From NCBI RefSeq assembly GCF_000621505.1, contig NZ_JHYD01000037.1:1-64000 (forward strand): DNA of 64,000 bases, in the 5' to 3' direction. Below the pieces are notes generated by a model. It did not search any database, was not told where the DNA came from, and saw only the letters and a list, made by a program, of their open reading frames with translations. Positions 8,665 to 18,652 of this stretch are shown here, in pieces (the stretch's first letter is position 1; every line of letters begins with the position of its first letter). A program made the position numbers and the translations under genes. Source of the stretch: Ruminiclostridium cellobioparum DSM 1351 = ATCC 15832. Lineage in GTDB: Bacteria; Bacillota; Clostridia; Acetivibrionales; DSM-1351.

Positions 8665-10512
8665 ATGATAAAGACATTAAAGGGCAAAATTTCGGTATTG
8701 TTTTTAAGTCTGGTTTTATTAATTGCTGTAGTCGGTATCACTGCTTCCATAAATCTGTTCAATTTGAGCGGGGCCATTGACGGCTTGATGATAGCAAACT
8801 ACAAAAGCATCAATGCTGCTTCCAAAATGACCGAGGCAATTGAACGCCAGGACAGTGCCGCTTTGACATATATAAATGTGGACGTAAAAAAAGGCAGGGA
8901 GCTTTTCACGGCTAACAACGAAGAATTTTTAAAATGGTACGAGGTGGATGTCAATAACGTAACCGAAAAGGGTGAAAGGGATCTTGTCCAGTCACTTAAG
9001 AGCTCGTATACAAACTATGTAAATCTATTCCTGGATTTGCAGGAAATCCGCAGCCGGTCGGGTGTAGAAGCGGCCAATGAGTTTTATAACTCAAAAATGA
9101 CGCCGGAATTTATTAATACCAAGGAGGATTTAAGGAAATTAAGTCTCATTAACGAAAAAGCCATGTTTGAAAGTAAGGATCTGGCTACCGAGAATGCAAA
9201 AAAGTCCATGTATCTGGTATTGGGAATTTCTTTATTTGCAATAGTGGGGGGCTATGCCATTTCAAGATTTTTTACAAACAGATTTTTACAGCCAATAACC
9301 ATACTGACACAGACAATGAAGCTGATTAAAGCCGGAGAGCTGAATAAACAGGCTGATATACAAACAAGGGATGAAATAGGAGAACTTTCTACCGAATTCA
9401 ACAATATGACCCGAAGACTGCAGCAATATGAGCAAAGTACGTTGGGCCAATTGCTTATTGAAAAGAACAAGTCCCTGGCAATTGTCAAAAGTATCTCTGA
9501 TCCGATGATAGTTCTGGATACCGATTACAGGATCATATTGGTCAATAATGCTTTTGAAAGAATATTCAGTGTTGCCGAGGATGTTTTTTTAAACAGGCAT
9601 TTTCTGGAGGGAGTTAGAAATGGTGAAGTATTTGACTTTATATCCAGTACATTCAAGTCGGGTGACGAAACACAACAAAAAATTTTCTTTATCTCAAGAA
9701 ATAGCGAGAATTATTATTTTAATGTCATAGTTACAACAGTCAAGGACAGCAATGCAAATCTATCAGGGATGATCGTACTGTTTCAGAATGTCACCCAGTT
9801 AAAGGAAGTCGAAAAAATCCGTACAGATTTTATTGCTACCATATCACATGAGTTTAAAACGCCGTTAACTTCTATCATAATGGGTACGGATGTTTTGCAG
9901 GAAGAGGGCATGGGGCAGCTCAATGCTGACCAGAAGCAATTTATTCAGGCTATTCGTGAAGACAGTGAGAGATTATCCAAACTGGTAAATGATTTGCTGG
10001 AACTGACCAGGATAGAGTCGGGAAAGGCCGTATTCAAATTTGAGGAATATGCCATTGACGATATTATTGAATGTGCTGTCAAGCCATTTTATCAGTTGGC
10101 CCAGCAGCAGGAAAAAAATCTGTATTTTAGCTGTGAGGATGACATTCCACATGTCGTTGCCGATTTTGAAAAAATCACCTGGGTTCTTAACAACCTGATT
10201 TCCAACGCATTAAAATACACCGAAATAGGTGATGAAATTGTCATAAATGCAGAAGAAAAAGCGGGGATGATCTATATAACGGTTAAGGATTCAGGACGTG
10301 GCATTCCAAAGGAATTCACAGATAAAATATTTGATAAGTTTGTACAGGTTAAAGACGGAGATTTTGAAGCCAGGGGTACAGGCCTGGGACTGGCTGTTGT
10401 TAAAGAAATTATAGAGGCGCACAATGGGGAAATCTGGTGTGAAAGTGAACTTGATGTGGGCAGCAGCTTCATTTTTACTCTCAATATAGCCGGGAAGGAA
10501 CAAAACAGATGA
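8665..10512 (+). CDS. Membrane histidine kinase (HAMP-PAS-HisKA-HATPase), probable Kdp partner
   Basis: The product has about 615 residues: a first membrane helix near 5-28, an external helical region of ~150 residues, a second helix near 182-203, HAMP (~205-258), PAS (~275-385), HisKA with phospho-acceptor ISHEFKTPLT, and HATPase_c with NLISNALKYT, DSGRGIP and GTGLGLAVV. The ATG at 8665 is preferred because GGAGG lies 5 nt before it; an ATG at 8647 in frame lacks a site. It is divergent from kdpFABC and overlaps the following regulator by 4 nt. With the kinase-less KdpD across the operon it probably supplies the missing kinase function, by inference from position. Confidence 0.9.
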   Translation: MIKTLKGKISVLFLSLVLLIAVVGITASINLFNLSGAIDGLMIANYKSINAASKMTEAIERQDSAALTYINVDVKKGRELFTANNEEFLKWYEVDVNNVTEKGERDLVQSLKSSYTNYVNLFLDLQEIRSRSGVEAANEFYNSKMTPEFINTKEDLRKLSLINEKAMFESKDLATENAKKSMYLVLGISLFAIVGGYAISRFFTNRFLQPITILTQTMKLIKAGELNKQADIQTRDEIGELSTEFNNMTRRLQQYEQSTLGQLLIEKNKSLAIVKSISDPMIVLDTDYRIILVNNAFERIFSVAEDVFLNRHFLEGVRNGEVFDFISSTFKSGDETQQKIFFISRNSENYYFNVIVTTVKDSNANLSGMIVLFQNVTQLKEVEKIRTDFIATISHEFKTPLTSIIMGTDVLQEEGMGQLNADQKQFIQAIREDSERLSKLVNDLLELTRIESGKAVFKFEEYAIDDIIECAVKPFYQLAQQQEKNLYFSCEDDIPHVVADFEKITWVLNNLISNALKYTEIGDEIVINAEEKAGMIYITVKDSGRGIPKEFTDKIFDKFVQVKDGDFEARGTGLGLAVVKEIIEAHNGEIWCESELDVGSSFIFTLNIAGKEQNR

Positions 10513-11096
10513 AGAGAGTACTGGTTGTAGATGACACAAAAAATATCAGGATGATTTTGACAAAGTGTCTGGAACTGGAAGGTTATGAGGTAATGACCGC
10601 AAGTGACGGAAAGCAGGCTCTTGAGCTGTTCGGAAACAATACTTTTGACCTGGCCTTTTTGGATATCAAGCTTCCCGAAATACGCGGCACCGAAGTGCTC
10701 AAGAGAATAAGGGAAGCGGGCATAAGGACTCCGGTGATAATAATAACGGCGTATGCCACCGTAAAGAATGCAGTGGATTGCACAAACCTGGGAGCGGTGG
10801 CATATATTCAGAAGCCCTTTTCGGCAGAAAAGATCAGAAGTGTACTGAAGGAATTTGGTTTAAAAACTGTAAATATTGAAAAAGCAGCAGCTCAGCCGGC
10901 GGATTTGATAAATGATGCCAGGAAATTTATTGAAGAAAACCGGTACGATAAAGCGCTTGAGGTATTGAAAACCGCCCTGTCAATGGAATTGAACAATCCT
11001 GAGATATATCTGCTGATCAGCAATTCCTATAAGGGAATGAACCAGCCCGGGAATGCCCAAAGATTTTATCAGTTTTATAAAACCTTCAATATATAA
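10509..11096 (+). CDS. Response regulator: receiver plus C-terminal TPR-like segment
   Basis: The 195-residue protein has an N-terminal receiver with acidic pair D8/D9, phospho-acceptor D52 (FLDIKLPE), a TAYATV switch region and K in QKPF. After ~residue 125 come two TPR-like helix pairs (DARKFIEENRYDKALEVL; PEIYLLISNSYKGM). There is no OmpR-type winged helix, so it cannot be a standard KdpE. It starts inside the kinase stop codon (ATGA overlap) and so is translationally coupled. It may act by protein contact. Confidence 0.85.
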   Translation: MKRVLVVDDTKNIRMILTKCLELEGYEVMTASDGKQALELFGNNTFDLAFLDIKLPEIRGTEVLKRIREAGIRTPVIIITAYATVKNAVDCTNLGAVAYIQKPFSAEKIRSVLKEFGLKTVNIEKAAAQPADLINDARKFIEENRYDKALEVLKTALSMELNNPEIYLLISNSYKGMNQPGNAQRFYQFYKTFNI

Positions 11097-11123
11097 ATTT
11101 CTATTTTTAAAAGGATGACTGTA

Positions 11124-11312
11124 ATGGAATGTAAATATTATGTAAGATCTAAATTTTTTAAACGATTATTTGGAATTAAAGGTTACTGCAAATTAAATTG
11201 CGTTGAAATTGTTAGCTATAAAAAGCTTCAATATCATCCATATTTTTTATGTGAATGTAAAAAAGGAAATATAATAACACAATGTAGTAATGAATTTAAG
11301 ATATGTGAGTGA
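11124..11312 (+). CDS. Small cysteine-rich protein (hypothetical)
   Basis: The 62-residue product starts MECKYYVRSKFFKRLFG. It holds seven cysteines, including YCKLNC and LCEC, and is basic at the N-terminus. The spacing could suit a small metal-binding fold. An AAAAGG site lies about 9 nt before the ATG at 11124; an earlier ATG at 11115 abuts the site and is less likely. It follows the response regulator by 27 nt. No family recognised. Confidence 0.5.
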   Translation: MECKYYVRSKFFKRLFGIKGYCKLNCVEIVSYKKLQYHPYFLCECKKGNIITQCSNEFKICE

Positions 11313-11357
11313 AAAACTCTTTATCCGGAAGTTAAAATACTCTCCCTGCCTGACGGG

Positions 11358-13154
11358 TCACAATGGTGCTGCCGGTATTTTTACAGCTACTGTCGTTCCC
11401 GCGCCGGGAGCACTTTCATAATGAAGTCCGTAGTCAGGGCCGTAACACAGCTGCAGCCGGGAATGAATATTCCATACCCCATAGCCCGAAATGGAAGTAC
11501 CTGATTTTTCTTCCAGAATAACGGCAAGCTGTTCCCGGGACATTCCAACGCCATTATCCCTCACATATATGACTATATCCTCAGCCTGCCGGACTGCGCT
11601 TATTTCTATTTCCTTCGGACGTCCATCCCTGTTGAGCATGATACCGTGCATTATGGAATTTTCCACAATAGGCTGGAGCACAGTCTTGATGATTGAATAT
11701 GACTTTATTTCATCAGGTATTTGAATTGTAAGATTTATAGCTCCGTCATATTTGAAATTCTGTATTTTAACATATGCTGAAACATGGGCTGCTTCTTCCC
11801 CAATGCTTAAAATATCCCTGCCCTTATTGAGACTTATTTTATAGAATTTTGCCAGTGCCGTTGAAATCTCCACTATTTGGGGAGCATTGTAATTAAGGGC
11901 TCTCCAGTTTATAAGGTCCAGGGTATTATACAGAAAGTGCGGATTGATCTGTGCCTGCAAGGCTTTGAGTTCGGCGGTTTTAATTGCCTTACCGCTTTCA
12001 TACTGCTCCTTTGAATGCTGTTTTATCCAGTTTACCAGGTAATTAAAGCTGTTTATGAGCTTACCGATTTCATCCCTTTTTTTTGTGGTTATTGTATTAT
12101 CAAGTATACCATTCTGTACGTTTTCCATCTGCCTGGAGAGAATGCTGAGCCCTTTTGTCATGGAACGGGCGAATAGGTAGGCAACACTGCAGGTGACGGC
12201 TATGCTGACCAGCAGCAGGAGCATTATAATAACTCCCAGCCTGTTGCTCAGGGATAATATTTCCGAAAAGGGGATTATAGCTATCATAGTCCAATCCGAG
12301 TCATGAAAGCGACGGGAATTTACCAAAAAGGACTTTCCATTTCTTGTGAGCTTTTCCCATTTCATTTCCCGGTCGGGCAGCTGATCGCGGGCCAGATCAA
12401 GCTTTTCAAAGGCATTTTCCCTCAAGGAGTTTATCATCTGATTATTTGAATTTTGGATATACACTACACCGTTTTGTGTAATATTGGCCTTTTGAATAAT
12501 TTCATTGATACCGTCGGCTTTCATGCTGATCCGCTCGACTCCGATAGTGTTATTCCCTCCGTATATGCTGTTTATTTTTCTCAATAGACTGATAAGCGTG
12601 ACAGGTGACTGCTGATCGGGCAGCCTGATTTTTTCGGGCGGAAGCCAGATCCGCATTTCGTTGGAACTAAACCATTTTTTATATTCTTCATTTTGTTCCA
12701 GAAGTTGGTTTGAGAAAAAGAACAGGTTCTGCCTGGAATACATAAGACTGTCGTCTACATATAAGCTTGCAAGATAGGCATCCTTGGAATAACTGAGGGA
12801 GTTTAAAAGTTTTTCCAGTGCCAGCATATCCAAGTGCTGCTGCTGATAATCATATCTGTAGCTGTAAAGGTCCTTGCTCAATATTGACTGGACTGCTTCA
12901 TTGGAATAAACCACATCGGCGGTATACAGAAGGGACTCTATTTTTTTATCAATGAAATCATATGCCTGGGAAAAGGATTTATCGGCCGAATACTGTATCT
13001 GCTGCTTGTAATCTCTTGATACATAAGAGTACACTACCACAAGGACCGTCATTATCGAAATGAAGATCAGGGCGGAAAAGGACAGCATGAGTTTGGTCCG
13101 CATGGAACGGTTCATATATTTTTGGTACAGCCTTTTAAAAGGAAAATTCATCAT
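11358..13154 (-). CDS. YesM-type sensor histidine kinase of the sugar locus
   Basis: The 598-residue kinase has an N-terminal helix at ~20-42, a large external sensing region (~45-300), a second helix (~305-328), HAMP (~330-385), the His_kinase segment with QINPHFLYNTLD (phospho-His in PHFLYN), and HATPase_c with VENSIMHG, DNGVGM and GYGVWNI. This layout is typical of YesM kinases that sense plant-polysaccharide-derived sugars. It overlaps the upstream regulator gene by 4 nt. The regulator carries a nonsense codon, so the kinase may lack an intact partner. Confidence 0.92.
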   Translation of the reverse strand: MMNFPFKRLYQKYMNRSMRTKLMLSFSALIFISIMTVLVVVYSYVSRDYKQQIQYSADKSFSQAYDFIDKKIESLLYTADVVYSNEAVQSILSKDLYSYRYDYQQQHLDMLALEKLLNSLSYSKDAYLASLYVDDSLMYSRQNLFFFSNQLLEQNEEYKKWFSSNEMRIWLPPEKIRLPDQQSPVTLISLLRKINSIYGGNNTIGVERISMKADGINEIIQKANITQNGVVYIQNSNNQMINSLRENAFEKLDLARDQLPDREMKWEKLTRNGKSFLVNSRRFHDSDWTMIAIIPFSEILSLSNRLGVIIMLLLLVSIAVTCSVAYLFARSMTKGLSILSRQMENVQNGILDNTITTKKRDEIGKLINSFNYLVNWIKQHSKEQYESGKAIKTAELKALQAQINPHFLYNTLDLINWRALNYNAPQIVEISTALAKFYKISLNKGRDILSIGEEAAHVSAYVKIQNFKYDGAINLTIQIPDEIKSYSIIKTVLQPIVENSIMHGIMLNRDGRPKEIEISAVRQAEDIVIYVRDNGVGMSREQLAVILEEKSGTSISGYGVWNIHSRLQLCYGPDYGLHYESAPGAGTTVAVKIPAAPL

Positions 13155-14716
13155 AAGCCTTTCTCCCTGAATTCAGAAGGTGTAATTCCAATCAGCTTTT
13201 TAAACATCTTGGCATAATAATTGGGATCCTGATAGCCCACACTTTCGGCAATATGATACAGCTTAAACTGCTTATCCCTCAGAAATGCCTTTGAGCGCTC
13301 TATTCTAACAGCAGTAATATACTGGCCTATGGTTTTGCCGGTCTCCTTTTTGAACAGATTTGACAGGTATGTAGGCGACAGGTATACTTTCTCAGCCAGC
13401 CAGGGCACCGAGAGATTCACATCGGAGTAATTTTGCTGTATATGATAGGCAACATCCAGTATCGTTGCATGATTGCTGTTCAAATCCTGAAAATAGTTAA
13501 AAACCAGGTCTACCTTTTCCATGAGGAAATCATGGAGCTCCTGCAGAGTATCCATGGAAGACACTTTCTCCCAGATATAGTCACTGGGTACATCGACAGT
13601 AAAGTCCAGCTGGCCGTGAAATTTATCGGCAGAGTGCATGAGCTGGTATATCATTTGCAGGTATATATGTTTGATGTTGTTAATAAGGACATTGTCCTGG
13701 GTTTTAAAGAAATCATATATTTTGTTGACAATACCGGTTGTCAGTGCTTTATCATGGTTATCAAAAGACTTTGTAAACTCATCATACAAAAATGTATTTG
13801 AAAGGGAATTATCACTGTAGGTGTCACTGTATTCAACAACATTTCCGTAACCATGGAAAAAAAGCTTCTGCAGTGCAATCACTGCTTTTTGATAAGAATC
13901 GATTACACGGTCCAGGCCTTTTTCAGGTTAGTACATACCGTCGGAATCAATGCTTTCGGATGCAAAAGCCTGATTGATTGCTGAAATTGCTCTTCCGTGG
14001 CTCTTCAGATCGGCAGCATTATCGCAGGATATTATTGAAATGAGATGACGGCTGTCCTTGTAGGTAATAATATGCTCAAAGGCTGAAAGCACCCCGGCCA
14101 GACTGCTTTTTATATTTGAATCCTCCTGCTGCCAGTGGGCCGATTCATTTTTTAACTTGAAGATGATTACAAGATAAAAGTCCTCTTTTTTCTGAAACAA
14201 GTTATCCAGCAGTTTCAGGTCGTGTTCAACCGCATCGGTATTACGGGAAGATATCAATGTGGAAACAACTCTGTTTTTTATCAGTGAAAGGCTGTTTATC
14301 AAAGTCTGATTAATATTTTCCAGTTCACGCTTTTGATTTTGTTCCTGGAGACATTGTTCCACAGCAGCTTTGATTGCATGTTCCACCTCCGGTATTTCAA
14401 TGGGCTTTTCCACATAGCTTACTGCGGACAATGCAATGGCAGCCTTTAAGTATTCCTTTTCGGAGTAGCCGCTCAGGAAAATTATACGGCAGTTGGGCTG
14501 ATGCTGGCGCAGCTGCCGGCACAGTTGTATTCCATCCATTCCCGGCATACAGATATCAGACAAAATTATATCGGGCTGATATGTCTTGGACAGGTCTATT
14601 GCATCAAAGGCATTTCCGACATCCTGTATTTCATCAATACCCAGCATGTCCCAATGAATATATTTTTTTAAACCGTTTCTTGTGCTTATTTCATCATCAA
14701 CTATTAAAATCTTCAC
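13151..14716 (-). pseudogene. YesN-type AraC response regulator interrupted by one in-frame TAA
   Basis: The N-terminal piece (to 13928) is a receiver: LIVDDE, phospho-acceptor in LSDICMPGMDG, K in EKPIE. The C-terminal piece (13882 to 13151) ends with an AraC HTH (ADSVGYQDPNYYAKMFKK-like). Both lie in the same frame: DSDGMY, TAA at 13928-13930, then PEKGLDRVIDSYQKAV. Together they give about 520-530 codons, the usual YesN length, so a single nonsense change or sequencing error splits the gene. A GTG at 14716 behind GGGGGTG is the preferred start; a TTG at 14743 is possible. An internal start at 13882 could give a free DNA-binding part. Confidence 0.85.
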
Positions 14717-15104
14717 AGACCCTGCACCCCCACGTGTTGACAAGCCGGTTTAGCAATGCGCATACAATGGCTTGACTAAAAGATAATAACAGATATTAAA
14801 TAAATTTCAAAATAAATTTCAGTATGCAATTTATAAAATGATAACAAATTAATTATCCCCGAAACAAGATGATATGGAACGCTAAACCCTCTCCAAACAG
14901 CGTCATTGTTAGATTAACATACTAATAATTATAACGCAATACGTCCTGGTGCCATGTGAAAATATATCTTAGATTTTTCCTTAAAACAGTAGTTTTGTCG
15001 TATTAAATTATCAAAATCCATGCTTTATAATTTAACACAACAAGAGCAGCACACACCAAATGCAAATGCAAACATCCAATCGGGAACCAGAAAGGGTCGG
15101 TATA
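14717..15104. promoter_or_regulatory. Divergent control region between regulator and sugar ABC operon
   Basis: This AT-rich gene-free region of ~390 nt separates the minus-strand two-component genes from the plus-strand transporter operon. A TATAAT lies near 15023 but without a well-spaced -35. No perfect catabolite-repression (cre) site was found. The YesN-type regulator would be expected to bind here, by analogy with related loci. Confidence 0.4.
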
Positions 15105-16025
15105 ATGAAAAATCATCAATTCCTAAATGAATTCAATAAAAACAAGGCACTCTTTATTATGATTGCTCCGGCAGTCCTATTAACAATAATTCTTTCCTAC
15201 ATTCCAATGAGCGGCCTGGTTTTGGCTTTTAAAAATTTCAGATATGATTTGGGGGTTTTTGGCAGTCCCTGGGCAGGGTTTGAGAATTTTAAATATTTCT
15301 TTTTATCGGGAACGGGTGCAAGAGTAACTTTCAATACCATATTCTACAATTTGATAAATCTGATAACATCTCAGTTTTTATCCATGCTTGTAGCTATTTT
15401 TATCACTGAAATATTTGGGAAGACCTATAAAAAAATATGCCAGTCTCTGATTTTTCTTCCGTATTTTATTTCATGGGTTATTGTGGGAACCTTTATTTAT
15501 AATATATTCAACTATGAAACGGGAACATTTAATTCAATTTTAAAATTCTTCAATATGGAGCCCATCAATATGTACAGCATACCGTCAGCCTGGGTATGGA
15601 TTATAATGATTTTCAATTCCTGGAAATGGGTGGGTTATAACTCGATAATCTATATGGCGGCCATAACAAACATTGATGCCGAATGTTATGAGGCAGCCGA
15701 TATTGATGGAGCTAACATTTTCCAGAAAATCAGAAGCATCACTTTTCCAAGCATCATGCCCACAATCATTGTTATGCTGTTACTGAATGTAGGCCGTATA
15801 CTGCGGGGAGATTTCCAGATGTTTTACCAGATCGTCGGCAACAACGGGCAGCTGTATAATACAACGGATGTCATTGACACTTTTGTATTCAGGTCACTGC
15901 TTACCAGCAGCGATATGGGAATGACCGCCGCAGTTTCCTTCTACCAGTCGGTACTCTGCCTGGTAATCATTCTGGCGGTTAACGGAATTGTAAAAAGGGT
16001 CAATAAAGAATACGCGCTGTTCTAG
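15105..16025 (+). CDS. Sugar ABC transporter permease (LplB-type)
   Basis: The product has about 306 residues and six predicted membrane helices, beginning MKNHQFLNEFNKNKALFIM. The binding-protein-dependent permease EAA-type loop appears as ECYEAADIDGANIFQKI. The ATG at 15105 is chosen because AAAGGG lies 8 nt upstream; a start at 15060 would lack a ribosome site. It is first in a permease-permease-binding protein set typical of LplABC/YtcP oligosaccharide or aldouronate importers. No ATPase gene is nearby, so a shared MsmK-like ATPase is expected. Confidence 0.93.
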   Translation: MKNHQFLNEFNKNKALFIMIAPAVLLTIILSYIPMSGLVLAFKNFRYDLGVFGSPWAGFENFKYFFLSGTGARVTFNTIFYNLINLITSQFLSMLVAIFITEIFGKTYKKICQSLIFLPYFISWVIVGTFIYNIFNYETGTFNSILKFFNMEPINMYSIPSAWVWIIMIFNSWKWVGYNSIIYMAAITNIDAECYEAADIDGANIFQKIRSITFPSIMPTIIVMLLLNVGRILRGDFQMFYQIVGNNGQLYNTTDVIDTFVFRSLLTSSDMGMTAAVSFYQSVLCLVIILAVNGIVKRVNKEYALF

Positions 16026-16072
16026 ACTTGAACTTATCTCCAGAAATAAAAAACAACAAAGGAGCCTTATAA

Positions 16073-16984
16073 ATGAGTTATTCTACATTAGTAAACAATA
16101 GAATCCGGATGTCCAAATCTACAATAATATTTAACATAATCGGTTACTCAATATTATCGGTTTTGGCACTGCTTTGCATATTCCCTTTTATCATGCTTTT
16201 ATCGGGTTCTTTCACTGCAGAGCAATCAATAGCACAGTACGGCTATGGCATTATTCCCAGGGAATTTTCCACAAATGCTTATGACCTGCTTTTCAAAAAT
16301 CCGGGAGAAATAGTACATGCCTATGGTGTAACCATATTTATAACTGCAGCCGGGACCTTCTTCGGCCTGTTTGTTACAAGCATGACCGCATATGTGCTCA
16401 GCAGACAGGACTTCAAATACCGTAACGGCTTTTCTTTCTTCTTTTACTTCACCACGCTTTTTAACGGGGGAACACTGACCATATATATTTTCTTTGTAAA
16501 ATATTTAAACCTGAAGGATAGTTATTTGGCCCTAATACTGCCGTTACTCATAAATGTCTTTTATTTGCTGATCATGAGAAGTTTTATGACCTCAATACCT
16601 TCATCCATTATTGAATCTGCTAAAATTGACGGTGCCGGAGAATTTCTCATTTATGTCAGGCTAATCCTGCCATTGAGCAAGTCGGGACTGACTACCATCG
16701 GATTGTTCATCCTGCTGGGCTATTGGAATGACTGGTACAATGCGATGCTGTATATTTCAGATTATAAAATGTATCCGTTGCAGTACATGCTGTACAACAT
16801 GCTTTCTGCGACAGAGGCAATTTCGAGGATATCCTCGTCGTCGGGTATTGAGATATCGAATATGCCGGCACAATCATTAAAGATGGCTATGGCGGTTATT
16901 GCTACAGGACCTGTGCTGCTGGTATATCCATTTGTTCAGAAGTATTTTGTCAAGGGTATTACCATTGGTGCAGTTAAGGGATAA
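16073..16984 (+). CDS. Sugar ABC transporter permease (LplC/YtcP-type)
   Basis: The 303-residue partner permease has six helices. The EAA-like loop is ESAKIDGAGEFLIYVRLILPLS. It ends VKGITIGAVKG, the usual tail of this family. AAAGGAG precedes the ATG. It lies 47 nt after the first permease and just ahead of the lipoprotein gene. It should form a heterodimeric channel with the upstream protein. Confidence 0.93.
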   Translation: MSYSTLVNNRIRMSKSTIIFNIIGYSILSVLALLCIFPFIMLLSGSFTAEQSIAQYGYGIIPREFSTNAYDLLFKNPGEIVHAYGVTIFITAAGTFFGLFVTSMTAYVLSRQDFKYRNGFSFFFYFTTLFNGGTLTIYIFFVKYLNLKDSYLALILPLLINVFYLLIMRSFMTSIPSSIIESAKIDGAGEFLIYVRLILPLSKSGLTTIGLFILLGYWNDWYNAMLYISDYKMYPLQYMLYNMLSATEAISRISSSSGIEISNMPAQSLKMAMAVIATGPVLLVYPFVQKYFVKGITIGAVKG

Positions 16985-17041
16985 TATAACTGCAGTATGG
17001 TTAAAAATAAATACCAAATTATATTTTCGGGAGGAAAAAGT

Positions 17042-18562
17042 ATGAAAAGAAAGCTCTATTCCTTACTGGTATCGGTACTGGCTGCAGCATTGGTTTTCGG
17101 CGGCTGCGGCAGTCAGGCCGGCAACCCGTCGGGAGCGTCAGACACAAGTGCGGTTTCAACTGCCGGTTCTTCAGCTCAGAGTAAGATCGATACATCTAAA
17201 GAGGCGGAGATAGTGATGTACATAATAGGTAATCAATCTCCGGATTTTGAAAATGTAATGAAGGAATTCAACAAAAAGTCACTGGACGACCTGAATGCCA
17301 CATTGCAGGTAAACTACCTCAACTGGGGTGAGTACAAAACCAAGTATCCTCTGATACTTTCGGCCGGTGAACCAATTGACCTGATCTATACCGCTACCTG
17401 GATGAACTACTATTACCAGGCACAAAAGGGAGCCTTCAAGCCCATTGAGGATTTGCTGCCGTTATACTGCCCTGAAAGCTACAAAACCATTACCGAAGAA
17501 GCTATGAAGCAGGCAACCGTAAACGGGCATGTTTATGCCGTGGCAGGAACCAAGGAAAGCTACAACGCATATGGACCGGTTGTGAGAAAAGACCTGATGG
17601 ACAAGTACGGTATGAAATCCATTGATACCTTTGACCAGTACGGCGATTTCCTCAAGGCTGTTGCAAAGAATGAAAAAGGTATGGACCCCACCTTCTTTAC
17701 TTCAACCGGAAGTGAAATAGATGATATTTATATGCTTAGCAAGGGCTTGTATCCTTTAACGGGAAATTCAGGCAGCATATACTGGATTGATCCGAAGCAG
17801 GAGCAGCCCAAGGTTTTCTCAAAGACCGACTGGGATGGCATGCCTGAATTCCTTGCCAAGATGAAGGAATGGAGTGATGCGGGCTGCTGGTCCAAATCCG
17901 CCCTGGCAAACAAGGATACCGAAAAGATGAACAACGGAACTGCCGCATCAAGAATAAAGAATCTTGAAGTCTGGGTAAGCAGTAACATTGATACAAAGTG
18001 GGATTTCAATTTCTATAACTTTGTTGAGCCGATAGAAATACTTTCACACATGCAGGATGCCATGGCGGTACCTACTTCTTCAAACAATACCGAACGTGCC
18101 CTAATGCTTCTGGATAAAATCAAATCCGACAAAACCTACTACAATCTGCTTAACTTCGGTATTGAAGGTGTAAACTACAAGATTCATGAAGACAACACAA
18201 TTGAGTCTGTAGATTCCACAAAGTTCGCCTTTCAGAATGGTTTCTGGGGAATGCAGATGAGAGACTTCGACCTGAACAAGGTGGGATCACCTGAAACACT
18301 TCCACAGATTCAGAAAGAATATCATGACACGGCAGTACCCAATAAATTCAGATCATACTACATGGACACTGAAAAGATAAAGAACGAATATGCAGCCGTA
18401 CAGAATGTTATGGAACAGTACTTCAATCCTCTTGAGCTGGGTTATGTGGATCCTGTCAAGGGTTTGGACACTACACAGAAACAGATGAAGGCAGCCGGCA
18501 ATGAAAAAGTTCTTGCCGAACTCCAGGCACAAATAGATAAATTTATAGCAGATAACAAGTAA
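17042..18562 (+). CDS. Extracellular sugar-binding lipoprotein (LplA-type)
   Basis: The product has about 506 residues. It begins MKRKLYSLLVSVLAAALVFG and continues GCGSQ, a lipoprotein signal with lipobox VFGGC, so it is anchored outside the membrane. The remainder matches family 1 solute-binding proteins (LILSAGEPIDLIYTATW). The ATG at 17042 has GGGAGG 8-13 nt upstream; an in-frame ATG at 16997 would spoil the signal peptide. Its long form (over 500 residues) fits binding of oligosaccharides. A strong hairpin follows the gene. Confidence 0.93.
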   Translation: MKRKLYSLLVSVLAAALVFGGCGSQAGNPSGASDTSAVSTAGSSAQSKIDTSKEAEIVMYIIGNQSPDFENVMKEFNKKSLDDLNATLQVNYLNWGEYKTKYPLILSAGEPIDLIYTATWMNYYYQAQKGAFKPIEDLLPLYCPESYKTITEEAMKQATVNGHVYAVAGTKESYNAYGPVVRKDLMDKYGMKSIDTFDQYGDFLKAVAKNEKGMDPTFFTSTGSEIDDIYMLSKGLYPLTGNSGSIYWIDPKQEQPKVFSKTDWDGMPEFLAKMKEWSDAGCWSKSALANKDTEKMNNGTAASRIKNLEVWVSSNIDTKWDFNFYNFVEPIEILSHMQDAMAVPTSSNNTERALMLLDKIKSDKTYYNLLNFGIEGVNYKIHEDNTIESVDSTKFAFQNGFWGMQMRDFDLNKVGSPETLPQIQKEYHDTAVPNKFRSYYMDTEKIKNEYAAVQNVMEQYFNPLELGYVDPVKGLDTTQKQMKAAGNEKVLAELQAQIDKFIADNK

Positions 18563-18572
18563 TATCCAATGC

Positions 18573-18618
18573 CATACCGGACAAATTCCTGATATATACT
18601 GGATGTTTGTCCGGTATG
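18573..18618 (+). terminator. 13-bp perfect hairpin after the binding-protein gene
   Basis: CATACCGGACAAA pairs exactly with TTTGTCCGGTATG across a 20-nt loop. It has no T-run, so it is more likely an mRNA-protecting or partial-termination hairpin that raises binding-protein mRNA over the downstream enzymes, as known for maltose-type operons. Confidence 0.6.
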
Positions 18619-18652
18619 AAACATAGCTGGTTTGCGGCCGCTATTCGGCTCA

